Below are positions 12,764-25,709 of a stretch of DNA of 64,000 nucleotides, one piece after another. A program made the translations under genes and the position numbers. The notes under the pieces are model-generated. The model did not search any database. It was not told where the DNA came from and was given only the letters and a program-made list of their open reading frames with translations. Position 1 is the first letter of the stretch, and every line of letters begins with the position of its first letter. Source of the DNA: Nymphaea colorata (lineage: Eukaryota > Streptophyta > Magnoliopsida > Nymphaeales > Nymphaeaceae); NCBI RefSeq assembly GCF_008831285.2, contig NC_045140.1:13968233-14032232 (forward strand). Reading direction: 5' to 3'.

Positions 12764-15700
12764 TGGATAAGGAGCCAGTTGTCGTTAACTAGCAAATCTT
12801 ATCCCTTTTGAGCTTTCGCGCTCAAGATTACGAGGGGTATGCTCGTTGAATCCGCCCAAGGATCTTCGTTTTTATTATTATAGATTGCGCACCCGATGTG
12901 GTAACTCTTTTTACTGCTTGTCTTTAGGTTTGCACCGTTAATTATGACCTCATGATTTCTAGGTGCTTGTTGCTGTACGGTCTTAGGAGTGTACATATTT
13001 CACTAGTTCATTCGGCTGTATATCCTATGTCGGTCTTTTGGGTTTCAATGATCCGCGTGTTTTCACGTGGAACCTGATGTGAACTTGACAACCCATTTTT
13101 TGTGCCGCTATGTATATTTGGTTATTCAATTAAGATGCCTCAGTTCCTTCATCGTAAGGAACATGTGTCACCAATATGCTTGTTGTTTCTTTCAGGGCTG
13201 CTCGTGGGCATGTTTAATTGGTTGAGATTGATCATTTGATTAGTGTTACTGGTCCTATTCGTTTCTGCGAGGGTGCAGTTTTAGTTTTCCTTTTCTTTCT
13301 TTTATCTGTGGGAACACGAAGCTTTCAGGAAAAGAGTCTTGTATACGACTTGTTCAGTCCATCGTTCTGCTGGGTAACTGATCCAGGGTTAGAAGGTTGC
13401 TTCAAGAGTTCATTGTTCAAGGATAAATTTGAACCCAGTTGATTGTGCTGGTTCGATGTCCTACTTTTGCTCTTGTGTTCTTATGTTAGGTTCTAATTCC
13501 ACAATTTCCATTCTTTTCTTGGTTTCCATTTATTGTCAGTTAAATGACATTCTTTACGTAGGCGGATTAGCCTCTGTATTTGGTCTGCATAATCCAACGT
13601 AAGAATGGTTGGTAAATTGGGAGGAGTCAGTAAACATGGAGTTTGCGTGGTGTTAGTCTGAAAGGCAAATTCTACAATGTGGTTACATATATTACTAGAA
13701 ATTGAATAAGACTAAAGCTCCTCCTCATGAGACTATTGTATGTTGTGGCCTGTGGGTCTTGACCCGTAATTGAGGTGATATAGTAGTGTAAATATCTGTA
13801 ATGATGCAAACAAAGATTGTGTTCAGAGTTAAAAAATTAAAATGTTACATGATACTCCTGTTCTTGTCTGAATCGTGTGGAGTTTTTTCGTATCTAGTGT
13901 GACGTCATGTGCATAGTTTTTTTCTTCGTTCTTGATGTGGTATCATGTCTCTACCCCATTCAACATTTGCATCTTATTGAGCAACCATCTTGCACGTTAT
14001 CACACCTTGCCTATTTTCCTCAAGTCTTCAACATTATCTGTGTCTTGTCCTTTATTGTTTCTTTTTAAATGAATTGCAGATTTGTTTCAATCTTTGACCC
14101 TTTGTCCTTTATAAAATCACATTGTTTCGAATTGATCTTATAAATATGTATTGGTGAAATGGTACAAGGTCTATTTCAGTTCCATATGTTGTGTCTCTTT
14201 CACTGCTGTTAATGTCACAGTCTGTGAACAGGAAACGGAGGAAACCATGGGTAGACTTTTACCAGTTAACAAATGGTTTTTATTACCAGATGAATTTGGT
14301 GTATCCTGGTAAGCTTTAAGCATCTTGTTTCTGTCAACTGTTGCTGTCGTCCAATATCTTGTAGACCAGGAGGAGAAAAAACTTTCTAATGCATGTAAAA
14401 AAGTAGGCCACTTGCTGGAAATGTTTAAATTGTTACCCTTCTCCAAATTGAATGGACGCTAGAATAAAAAGGGGTAGAGAGAGAGAGAGAATTCGTAAAT
14501 TGCTTTATCCTAGTGGTATATTGATGAAATATCTTATGGCCTGCATGAACAGAAGATATTGTTTCACTGAAGCATCATGAACAGGAGGGGATTTGTTACT
14601 TCTTATAATGTGAGGCAATTTGGTAAACTACCATTGCGGGGCCCATATCACATGGACAGACTGATCCTTTGGGATCTGAAAGGACTTTAACAAGTTTGTC
14701 TTAAAGCAATGGTTCTTTGTATTGGCATCTGTCCAATTGTGAGAGCTTGATCTGTCGTAGGGGCAAATTTGTCTACTGCCCAGCTGACTGGGTTGAGGGT
14801 TCTGATAATACTTGGCATCTTTTGGGGCAGATTCTCCATAACTAGAGAAATTTTTTTTTTCTCTTTATTTTTTATTTGCATGTATGTCTGTGTATGCACA
14901 TGTATGGATTGGTAAATATCACAGGATATTGGTGGTTTGGTGCTCCCATCTAATTTGAAAAGCAACCATTCAATTTCCTTTTTGAATCAAGCAATGGTTA
15001 GTAGACTACCAAGCTGCTACCTGTTTCTATAATCTTATAGTAAGGAATCAGTACTGTTTTGAATATCAATTGCACGGCCATGGTTTGCAAATGTTGATGC
15101 GTCTTGTAGGAACAGATTTCTTTGGGGCTCTTCAATAATATGTTCCATTTCTTTCCTTGAATCACATATTGGCTGCAACGTGTTAATGAATAATGAATTA
15201 CGTGGGTTTATTTTCACTTACAGCTTGTCATGCATAATATTGATAATTCAGTTGACAGGTTTTTCTTGAAAATGGATGCCTTCTCTTACTCTTTCTAATA
15301 GTAGTGATTTGTTTCCTAAACTTCATGAGAAGATCCCTTATCTCACTTGGGGTGTTCTTAAATGTCATGTTAAAATATCCAGAAATTAGGTTGCATATCC
15401 TGTTGTAGATGGTTAACTAGTGATTGTACTTGAATATGCATTCTATGAGCCACTTTTGAGTAACAGCCATTTATTTTGTTCATGTGGAACATGGAACCAC
15501 CATCAGATAGAGATTGTCTATGTACAGAGAGACTCAGATCCATATAAGACTCTCAGTGCTGCCAAAAATTGGAAGAGGCTCTGGCCCTGAATCAGACTCA
15601 TCTGTACTCCTAGGAAAGTTGGATAGATTCTGCTATAGTTTTCATGGGAAGGAATTAATTAGTGAATCAATTATAGGACCTTTAGTTGATATTTCATTGC

Positions 15701-15872
15701 TAATGTCTCGTACAATCTCTTTCTTAGTACTTTCATCTCTAAATAGCTGCCTTCCAGTGTATGTCCGTGCATGTCGGAAAAAAGAAAAGGAGTTGTTTGA
15801 ATCTTGAAGGTAAGTTCGTTTCTCATATGGCTGGCAAAGTACAGAAACATTGTTGTTTCACTCCCTAACTGA
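12764..15872. other. EXO70 3' flank and gene-free stretch
   Basis: The T-rich sequence after the EXO70 stop probably includes its 3' UTR. No protein homology or convincing exon set was recognised. A (GA)n tract lies near 14.48 kb. The open frames here are short, unrelated to one another and lack recognisable motifs. Confidence 0.6.
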
Positions 15873-16866
15873 CTATGTTATCACGCCGCCCAGACGCTGC
15901 CTGGGTGACAGGCAATGCCTACCGCCTATGCGGGCCTAGGTGCCTAGGCTAGGCAAAAAATGTGACCATTTTTTTTTAAATTTTTTTAGTTGTGTTAATA
16001 TGTCAAGCTATTTTGATTAATTATTACTAATATTTGAAATGTAGAGGGTATTAAATGTAAACTAATACAAGAAAAAAAAAAACTAAATCTGATCTCTAGA
16101 AGAAGGAATGTAAATCTGCAAGAAGGCTTTAATTCATCTCTACTTTAAAAAAATGACATAATATAATAAAAAAGACTAACCGTACATAATAGTATACATA
16201 TAAGTACACAATAGTAATACGTATAAGTACATAACCATACTAACGTATACATATAACAGGTATCACGATACTACATATTATATAACAGGCTAACAATATA
16301 TACATATAATAAGTTGATGCACTATTATATAACAGGTATAACAGACTGTACATAACAGTATGTACATGTGACATCTATAACATATTACAATACATATAAA
16401 GGGAACAACAAATTGTATTACAATACAATTTAACATAATAGTATATATAAAGTTTATATCAGGTATAACAAATTAGCAATACATATAACTACATGATATA
16501 AGTACGTCACTTAGCCATACTAATATATGCATATAACATGTATGAGGTATCACAATATTATATAACAGACTAAGTGACTAACAGTATGTACATATAACAC
16601 TTAACAGTATGCATGTAACAGCATAATCAACACAAAAATACATAAAAATCCGTAATCAATACAAAATAAAGTACATAACAATATATACTAAGAAACTTTA
16701 ATGGAAAGGGAATATGACTTCACTTTTCCATGGACTGGGCGTGTTGGCGGGAGGCAAGCTTAGGTGCCAGCCTAAGCGCCAACACACATCCCGTTGCCTA
16801 AATGGTGGACTTCGATGGGTGTGGACTATGTTTAGTCCATGCCTAGGCGAGGCCTTAACAACATAG
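15873..16866. mobile_element. Non-autonomous hAT-like element with GCCTAGGC-rich ends
   Basis: The left end CTATGTTATCACGCC and the right end, read in reverse complement as CTATGTTGTTAAGGCC, are imperfect terminal inverted repeats. Both subterminal regions are rich in GCCTAGG words (near 15.93-15.95 kb and 16.84 kb). The 550-bp interior is AT-rich with cryptic ACATATAACAG repetition and no coding capacity. The flanking octamers CTAACTGA and GTAGCTGG agree at 5 of 8 positions, so the target duplication is doubtful. The layout fits a hAT-derived internal-deletion element. Confidence 0.6.
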
Positions 16867-17749
16867 GTAGCTGGGCACATAGTTCTTATGATATGCAAGC
16901 CGTTTTTGGCGTTACTTGCAACTAGTGAAAATTGCTAGCACATGGTCATGTAACTGAAGACCTTAAGTTGGTCACTTTTTAGGACTTTTCCTCTCTTGTT
17001 TTGACGTTAGCACATGGATAAACTTTTCAGTGTCCTTTGATTCTTTTGCACGATCAAAACAAATTTGAATATCAATTTTATTGGTTTCTAACTTCATAAC
17101 AGGAAAATCACCTTATCATGGAAACTCTTGGAAGCTGATTCGGTGAACTATAAATTAAGTGTTATGCAGTCGGTTTCATGGAAGCTTGATAAAAAAAATG
17201 TCGTATTCCCAAGTATCAAGTGCTTCAAACAAAAACCATCTGTCATGGCCCCTATTTTTTGTGTGGGATTGGCAATGCAATGTTAATTGTTACATCATGT
17301 CTCCCCGTTGGCCTGTATCTTGTGCCTGAAGATAGAGCTGCACATTCTATTACAAACGAAATTCAATGTGTCTGTGTAATTAGCTTTTTCTTCTCTATTT
17401 TCAGCTTGGATATAGATACCGGATATAAATTTAACAACTCTGAAGCACTTTTACATAAATTGTTATGCTAAATTTGGTGTCTATTAATATAATATAAGAT
17501 TCTATTTCTGAAATTACGAAGAATGAAGGGTTTGCAGCTCCTGAATATAATCATGCTAGTGGTTGCCACTTGCCACGGTATGCCATGTTGGAGTAAAATT
17601 TAGTAAACCAAATTGATGAACACAACATGCCAAGCATGTCTTTGTTACTTTAGGTTCCATCTGCTGGGATCAATCATGGTCACCAACCACAGTTGTACAC
17701 TTTTCATCCTTTGTTGGATGCATGTTGGATGTTGGATTATGAAACTTGA
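16867..17749. other. Gene-free spacer
   Basis: T-rich single-copy-looking sequence between the hAT-like element and the 158-bp array. No gene or RNA signature was recognised. Confidence 0.5.
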
Positions 17750-18539
17750 GTGGATGCTGTTGTATGCGCCTTAGGCTGCCCCATTCTGCCACAACCAATG
17801 GGCTCTGCCCTGTCAAGGCCGTTTCCAGAAAAGCGTTTCAAGGCAAGTACTTTTGTCGGCAACAACATCATAGTGAGCAAATGTAGGCCTAAAAAGTGGC
17901 CGCCTAAGTGGATGCTGTTGTATGCGCCTTAGGCTGCCCCATTCTGCCACAACCAATGGGCTCTGTCCTGTCAAGGCCGTTTCCAGAAAAGCGTTCCAAG
18001 GCAAGTACTTCTGTCGGCAACAACATCATAGTGAGCAAATGTAGGCCTAGAAAGTGGCCGCCTAAGTGGATGCTGTTGTATGCGCCTTAAGCTGCCCTAT
18101 TCTGCCACAACTAATGGGCTCTGCCCTGTCAAGGCCGTTTCCAGAAAAGCGTTCTAAGGCAAGTACTTCTGTCGGCAACAACATCATAGTGAGCAAATGT
18201 AGGCCTAGAAAGTGGCCGCCTAAGTGGATGCTGTTGTATGCGCCTTAGGCTGCCCCATTCTGCCACAACCAATGGGCTCTGCCCTGTCAAGGCCGTTTCC
18301 AAAAAAGCGTTCCAAGGCAAGTACTTCTGTCGGCAACAGCATCATAGTGAGCAAATGTAGGCCTAGAAAGTGGCCGCTTAAGTGGATGCTGTTGTATGCG
18401 CCTTAGGCTGCCCCATTCTGCCACAACCAATGGGCTCTGCCCTGTCAAGGCCGTTTCCAGAAAAGCGTTCCAAGGCAAGTACTTCTGTCGGCAACAGCAT
18501 CATAGTGAGCAAATGTAGGCCTAGAAAGTGGCCGCCTAA
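17750..18539. repeat. 158-bp satellite-like tandem array, 5 units
   Basis: Five near-identical units start at 17750, 17908, 18066, 18224 and 18382, exactly 158 bp apart. Units differ by only a few substitutions, for example TTTCAAGG versus TTCCAAGG. Each contains ATGCTGTTGTATGCGCCTTA and ends GTGGCCGCCTAAG. Each unit gives a 60-aa open frame on the + strand and a 63-aa one on the - strand. Because 158 is not a multiple of 3 the frame breaks at each junction, so these are side effects of the repeat and not genes. The length is close to that of typical plant satellite monomers. Confidence 0.97.
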
Positions 18540-20961
18540 GGAAGCAAAAAGAATGCACAAGTTGACTGCCAATTGGTACCCAGTGGGTGGTGAGTGATGC
18601 AAAAACTGCTTGAAGAAGGGTTGAAACCTTCCTTCTTCCCTTGCCCTAGAGTTCAGGGCTGCTTCATTTTATCTGAGAAAATTCAACATTTACAGTATAA
18701 GTGTCAATCAAAATGTCTTGCTTGCCATACTCGGCAGTTCAAGAAAAAACAAAACCTACGAGACAACGTGCTATTAATGTGCCTGCCAGCTTGACCAACC
18801 GTGTCATGCTCCTTGACCAATTGATTACAGAATAATAATACAAATACCACAAGTGGGACTAATTAGCCAATTAGCCGGGATATTAACCAGCAGAGACTAC
18901 AGTCCATTGAGATATTCCATCATGTAGAATTAAATTTGATGTTCTGCTTCATATAGAGGCGGAGCCAAGGTAGGGCCTGCATGGGCCCTGGCCTTACCTC
19001 AATTTTTTTTTAATTTACATCTAAATTTTAGAAAATTTTACTTGTTTTATATAAAATTTTTAAAAAATGGTATTTCTACCCTAATCAAAATTTAGAAGCT
19101 GTAACTTAAACTTTCATCAGTCCGACCAACTATGCTATGCTTTTCCAAGCAACACCTTGAGACTGAGATGTATTTGAATTTCTGCAATTCAACTAGTTCT
19201 TTTTCAAATTCTCCGATAATTAATAAAAGGTATGAATATGCATTCAGATTGGATTCAAATATATGAACTCGGGTTCCCTTCAATGTTTTAAGTAGCATCT
19301 ATCTAAGGTCCAGATTAAACCCAACGGATCGCAATCTCTACATGTACGACTTTATGATCTTAGCAATTTTTTGGCTAAATCTGATGATAAACTGTATATT
19401 TCAGTCTAGGAAGTAATTTCCCTCATGGAATCGAATGTTAGCGTTTCAAATTCAGAAAAATTAAGGCTGCACCGCTGGTGACGGCATCAATGCTTTTATT
19501 GTCAATCTATTTACTAAAATTTTCTTTCATGCCTCCTCATTCTTGGTAGAAGCTCTGGTCAAATCCTGACTGGATTTTGAATGCGGCTTTGGATTTAGTT
19601 TCCTAAAGACATATGTCTGAATCCAACCAGGATTCAGACCCATTTCCTTGATTCAGTTGTTTAAATGAATCTGGTTTGGATCAATCTAGTTGACCCATTG
19701 ACACTCCTAGTTAGGGTAAGTTTGAACGGAATCCCAGCCATGTTGTTTTTGGGTTGCAATAAAAGTCCTTGGACGTGCCCCTTGAATCCTACATCTATAG
19801 GATCAGCTTTGCATAATAAGAGGTTGTTTGATTGCTGTCCATTAAGACAGGACAGACATGACGTCCAATTCATTACACTACTGTTCTGTCTTCATGGATA
19901 ATGGTGTTTTTGTCCACCGTTTGATGATTTTAGGAACAAAACACTACGTTCATCTTGTCCAGTGTTTGTTTCGCATATGTCTCTGATGTCTGTTTTATGT
20001 CCTGTCTAACGTTTGTTTTAAGAGGGATTTTCTCGTGAACCTCTTTGGGTTTTAAGAGGGTTGTCAATGGTTTTGATGCAATATGACATTATATTCAAAC
20101 CTAAATTCAAGTAAACAAATTTGATAATATATATCCAACGACCAAATAATCACTATATTCACTTCAAAAATTTTATAATCATTATAAAAAACCAAATTTC
20201 GTCTATGATATGTGATTGAGACACATAGAGACAATAGTACGCAACATTACAATTTCCTTCTTTTTTTTTCTCCTTGCTCTTCTGTTCTTCAATAAAGCAC
20301 CAAAGAAAATGCTCCACCTTCATGACGACAAATGGTAAGCAACCAAGGTTGTCTGTTTCCTCTTTCGCTCTTTCTCTTGCTCTTGGGCATTGCGTATAGG
20401 CTATAGGTTACGCATTCTTCTGTAGCAGCTACAATCACAGACTCACGTAGTATTTGAAATGTAGAGATTTGTCAAACTCAGATGATCTGTGTGGCCAAGA
20501 GCTGTTGTTTATCTACCATTCAAAATTAGTAGGAACGCATGATTCCTTGACGCCAAATTCTGGGGGGAAAGGATGCCGGCGACATTCATTCAATGTTAAA
20601 ACATGAAGCTGCTAATCTCATCAAAGGCCTGACAGAGGATGCACCGATTGCACGTTTGATCACTGATCACCATAAATAAAAATTTGTAAAGCAAAAATAT
20701 ATACCTTGTGACATGTCTGATCAGTTCTAAAGAAACACAGTTCATGTGCATAGAGAAAAACTCAACCTCACATATGTGAAATTCCAGCAAAAAGGCATAT
20801 AAATTCAAAAAATTCAAGTTGGCATATGACAATTCTAGCCAAACATAGATAAACCACAAAAATGCAAGCATATACATGAAAATTAAGCAAAAAACAGGTA
20901 AATTCAAACTTACATAATGCAATTCTAGGCAAAAAAGAAACTTAAATTTACATATGGTGAC
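18540..20961. other. Gene-free stretch with MITE-like debris
   Basis: It contains family-1 MITE copy b (18.95-19.1 kb) and CTGGATT-rich repeat-like sequence near 19.56-19.70 kb. No gene was recognised. Confidence 0.5.
18955..19105. repeat. hAT-like MITE, family 1, copy b (right end decayed)
   Basis: It begins AGAGGCGGAGCCAAGGTAGG and shares the interior CTTGTTTTATATAAA and CTAATCAAAATTTAGAA with copies at 4.5 and 25.3 kb. The right terminal repeat is not recognisable. Confidence 0.65.
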
Positions 20962-21115
20962 TTGATTCTAGACCAATTAGAACAAAATCTCAAATTTATA
21001 GATCTAGAGATGGAAGTTGGGGAGTACTCACTTGTGCTAGATGCGATTAAGCCACTTGAGCCTTCAGCCATCAAGAATCTACTACCAGATGATAGGTGGT
21101 GTGCTTTAGTGTCCT
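20962..21115 (+). pseudogene. Prefoldin subunit 2 (PFD2) fragment, decayed
   Basis: Translation gives IDLEMEVGEYSLVLDAIKPL then EPS, which matches the prefoldin subunit 2 stretch ELEMEVSEHSLV..AI.PLDPSRKC, a helix-loop part of this cytosolic chaperone subunit for actin and tubulin. After that, a one-base frame change restores YYQMIGGVL (about 21077-21103), where PFD2 has CYRMIGGVL, and a stop follows at once. No upstream or downstream PFD2 exons were found nearby, so this is a relic piece of a host gene and not a functional gene. The family match is from memory of the conserved motif. Confidence 0.65.
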
Positions 21116-24100
21116 TTCACCTTCTTAAGCATGTGTTCATAATATCTAAACATCATGTTCATTATCGATTATTTAGTTCATCTCTGAGAGCATGTTATTC
21201 CATTACAATATTCAATAAGGCCTAAGAAGTACCCCTTTCCTGTCCTACAATACTAAAAAGCAATGAATTAATCAAGGAAAGTGCAGCGTTGCTGCTTGTG
21301 ACATCATCCATGCAGCTCCTTTCTATTCATTGATAACAAAAAATTCAAATTCTCTCAAGTTTTTCTGTTGCTGCGTAGACACATGAATTATCAAAAGTGT
21401 GTCTGGTAACCGCAAGCCATGTGTGAGAAGGCCGACTACATGGTGACTGGTGTCATGAAACCTTCATGACCACCATATGCTCAATGAAACATCACAATAA
21501 AAAACTTGCAATGCTAAAGATATTGCAGACATAACCAGGCAACCTACTTCATGTATCACACAATAGCTCTCAAGTGACACTAACTGATTCCATTGCTCTC
21601 CAATCATCATTTTAAGAAGAAGAGAGAAAATCACATCTCTCAGTTCATTCTTCAACTACAAAACCTCAAACACAATAGAAAGATGGCATTTTCTAATGGA
21701 AACTCTTCTCACACTAGTTCAAACAACCTCCATTAACACACATTCATCAGAAAAGCCATATTCACAGAATCACAAAGTTGTGTTTGGAAACGAATTAGAT
21801 CTGTTAATTTCCTGGAAATTGGTGTTTTAGTAGCTAACTTTGTTGTTGAAATCATCGCCTCAATTGGGTGGGTTTATTACAATGTCCTAACCAGTCCACC
21901 CGACCCAAATCTGTTATATTGAGTAAGACATCCGACTCACTGAATTCGACTTGTAAAGAGACAAGGGAACTCTTCTACATAGACCCTGGTCAGGTCTAAT
22001 ACAATGACAATACCTTATAGATATATTTTGGCACAAAACTAAAGGAGTAAAAAATAGCAACAATCAAGCATATTCGTTAGCAATTTTAGAAATATAATGA
22101 TGTTCATTGATATTGGACTATCAATATTGGCATAGATGCCCATCTGAAAAACAATAAAATTTATTGAAACAGATAGAAAATTCAATACCTTGTGCAAATG
22201 AAATTTCACTTCTTCGACAACTACAATTATGTCAGTTGCTAGCTTTGATGCCACAAACCTGCATTATTTATCAAAATTAAAGACATAAAGAGAACCATTT
22301 TAATAAAATCAGTCAATCAAGAGAAGACCATTTTTTTTGTCAATACAAAGAAACAACTTAAATTTTACAAAGAAGGTCAAATCCATATTTAAACATGAAA
22401 AGGATGCCTTGAGGTACACATCATGCACAATTTTTGAATAACCAAAAGAATGATTATTTGGATGACTACCCAGAGTATTATATGCCATGTTACAAGCAGC
22501 AATATGAAGGCACCATGATGATATCGTATATTTATTCTTGTGCTGATAACCAATTTGAGTATCATCATCTACATGCTAGGGAGATTTGGGGCCAAAGAGC
22601 AGTGAGTTTCTTATGAAATTTTTTGTTGTTTATATTTGTGTGGATTGAGTTGTGTATGTACATTAACTTGCTATGCTTTTTAAGTTCCTCATTCTCATAC
22701 CTTTTGTTCATTGTTTTGACACGCATTGTCTTTCTCTTTAGATGTTACTATTGTTTTCTGCAACTATCCATCTTATTGCAGAATAGTCATCAAGTTCTCT
22801 ATAGTGGTTCATAATTCAAAACACTAACTCCACAAAATTAAAATCTCTAGTTACCTAGTGACCCATGAACTAAAAACACTGTGGTGTGCTGGAAATTAAA
22901 TTTTAAGTGGTAGATCAGGTGAGCTTTGATCCATGTACAATGTGTGCTTATATCATGATTATATATACACATCCATGTCACAATGATATGTTAACTCACT
23001 GACGTGGCTTTGGCTTGTCAACTACAGCGTGTTTCAGAAAGCAGGGTAAAACATTTTCCCTTATTTTTGAACCAATAAAATGTTGAAAAAATGAAATTAA
23101 TGGAAATGTCATAAAAATGTATTAGAAGTTACGAAAAGCATGAAAACATGAGCTGTATGTGATTGAATCTGAATCCACCTCCGTGCATGTCATTGTGGAT
23201 GTGGTTGGGTTCTGTCATGATGCCAATTTTCTCTCTTGCTTGGTCTTGCACCGTGATGGGAATAGACATTTCACTGTGCACACTGTGCTTATCATGATAC
23301 AAGATGTCGGTCAGGTTTTTCCACAAACATTTTGGGAGCATCTTCCATTCGGTAGTAAAAAGTCTAAATCCAGTAACCGTTGCCATTTGCAACAAATGCA
23401 AAAAGGGGCTTTAGCAATAAAATCGAACAATAGAGAAAGGAAAGAGAGAGAGATGGGAATAGACCCGTACCTGGAATGCAATGGTCACCCTGCCTTGCTG
23501 AACGACGCTGCGTAGGAGCCGCTGGAAGACGGCCTGTGCTCGAGGACGCCCGATGGGAAGCTGCAAACCATGTTGTGGCGGGCTAGGGCAGCTCGGGGGC
23601 GGAGGCAAGGGCGGAGATGGAGGAGAAAGGCAGCTAAGGGCAGAGGCGAGGAGAAAGGCTGCAGAGATGGAGGAGAAGGAGATGGCGTCGAGTGTTCTGA
23701 CTTGTCTATTAGCTCGGGACGGAATGAGTTGTTCATCGTGTCCAACCTCGAGCGTTTGATCAAAAATTTGATTAGACAAGACACACGCTAAGTGACACCT
23801 ATGATGCTTTTGATCTTTTTGAAATTATTTTATATGTGTCTTAAACCACATAGAACTTATCGTTGAGAAGGTTGGTGCAACAAAGAAGACGGGGCTGGTA
23901 GTTGACTAGATTTCATTTTAAATTTCCAAAGTATCAACCTCCTATATTGCAAAAATGAGGGAATTGTAACCTCCTATATTGTAAGAATGAGGGAATTGTT
24001 ATGCAAGTTAAAGTATAGTATAGTAGGGCCACCATCTTGAAAGTGCATGATGACAAGGAAATAGAGAGAATGGTAGGAGTTTTGGCATGTTTATGATGAA

Positions 24101-25304
24101 ATAATCATCATCCTGCTCACCCAACAAATACATCCAAAGAGAATTCACATGCCTAAGGACTACTTCTTTACCCCTCAAAAAAATATAATTCTGGTGTTCC
24201 TCAGTGTCATATAAAAAGTGTTTGACAATAACATATTGTTCTTCAAACATATGTTCATGAACACACACATTTCAAAAACAGTGTTCTTGAAGCAGAGAAC
24301 ATATTTTAGTTATGTCTGGCATTTGATTGCTAAGTGTAGGAATGGGATTAATGATGACATTGTATCATAAAGCAAAAGCATGGTGTTCTTAAAGCCTGAG
24401 CAGATGATGTTCTATAAGCACATATTCTTCTTATCAAACGCCTAACATGAAGTGCATGAGACAGAAAAACATGTTCTGCTTCACTGAGGCCCTCACTGGC
24501 TCCACCAGCCACCATGCCCTAAACAAAGGCCTTTGTATTTTGCCATTCATCACGTGAGGAGAAGAGGGGCACAAAAGTGGAACACAACAAGGGGGCCCAA
24601 GCCACCTTCATAAAGTAAGCTTTACTTTTAACTTGGACAAAAGGGAATAATAAGACCAAAGACAAAGTTTTCAGAAGATATTACTGTCAACAAATCCAGG
24701 GGTGCCAACAGGCTGTGGGCCTAGCTACCGGATCTCTGTGGCTCCAGATCCATATCTGAGTCTAGGCTGCTAGTATCGGGTCCAAAACATGGGTCTACTC
24801 AACGCTAACATGTTAAAAGTTCAATAGCAGCAGGGACCAAATTTGGTTGCATTTAACTGGACCTAGTCTCTATGCTCAGTACAACGATAATGTTTTGGTG
24901 TTTCTTTTTTTTTTCTTTTTTTTTTTTGCATTTGAAAGTTTGGGATTCTAATATGGATCAGGGCAGATCCGAATCTGAAAGGAAAATAAGCTGTAATCGT
25001 CTTCATATGTTGAATCTCTGACCTGGAAAATCGAAATCACCCTTTTTAGTTAGATGGTTCTTCTTTTTAAATTTTTAATTTTGTGTCGTTAAAATCCATT
25101 GCAAAAAAAAAAAGCATTCCATCATTAAAAATTAAAAATTATGACCAAGTAATTAACCGCTGCTGCCAATGCACCTAAATTAGGAATGAGACGTAAGCGC
25201 TCCATGAACCCATCTCAAAATTGAGGTTAAGTTGTGCAACATTCAGCAAGTGTCACCTCATAGAACATTTACATGATGTTCTTAATACCAAACAACCCCT
25301 TAGT
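21116..25304. other. Gene-free stretch with one orphan GC-rich island
   Basis: Mostly AT-rich sequence with no recognised protein. The exception is a GC-rich block at about 23.46-23.76 kb that is open in several frames on both strands. On the minus strand it resembles a first exon ending CATTCCAG before GTACGG. None of its frames resembles a protein I know, so no gene is called. Confidence 0.5.
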
Positions 25305-25494
25305 CAGGGGCGAAGCCAAGGTAGTCCGCATGGGCCTTGGCCCTACCTCAATTAAAAAAAAAAAAATACATGTAAATTTTAAAAAATTTCACTTGTTTTA
25401 TATAAAAATTTTGAAAAAAAATATTTTGGTCCTAGTCAAAATTTAAAAACTTTAATTCGATCACTCTCATGAAAAATTTTTGGCTTCACCTCTG
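25305..25494. repeat. hAT-like MITE, family 1, copy c (most complete)
   Basis: The ends CAGGGGCGAAGCCAAG and, in reverse complement, CAGAGGTGAAGCCAA form terminal inverted repeats. The flanking octamers CCCTTAGT and CCTTTAAT agree at 6 of 8 positions, consistent with an aged 8-bp hAT target duplication. The element is 190 bp with no coding capacity. Confidence 0.75.
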
Positions 25495-25622
25495 CCTTTA
25501 ATGGCAAGGGTTTTAACAACGCAAAATAAAAGGAATAACCATGCTGCATGAGTAGCCTGTTGTTAATATGACTTTTAATTAAATATGTTGTTAATGCGTG
25601 TCCCGTCGAGTTCGCCAACTCC

Positions 25623-25703
<81 letters not shown>
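25623..25703. repeat. (ATT)n microsatellite, about 80 bp
   Basis: About 27 uninterrupted ATT units. They create a meaningless poly-isoleucine open frame. Confidence 0.97.
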
Positions 25704-25709
25704 CTGGCT

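Noticed and set aside
17750-18597. Series of 60-74-aa open frames with nearly the same sequence
   Set aside because: They are by-products of the 158-bp tandem repeat. The unit is not a multiple of three and both strands are open, so no gene is supported.
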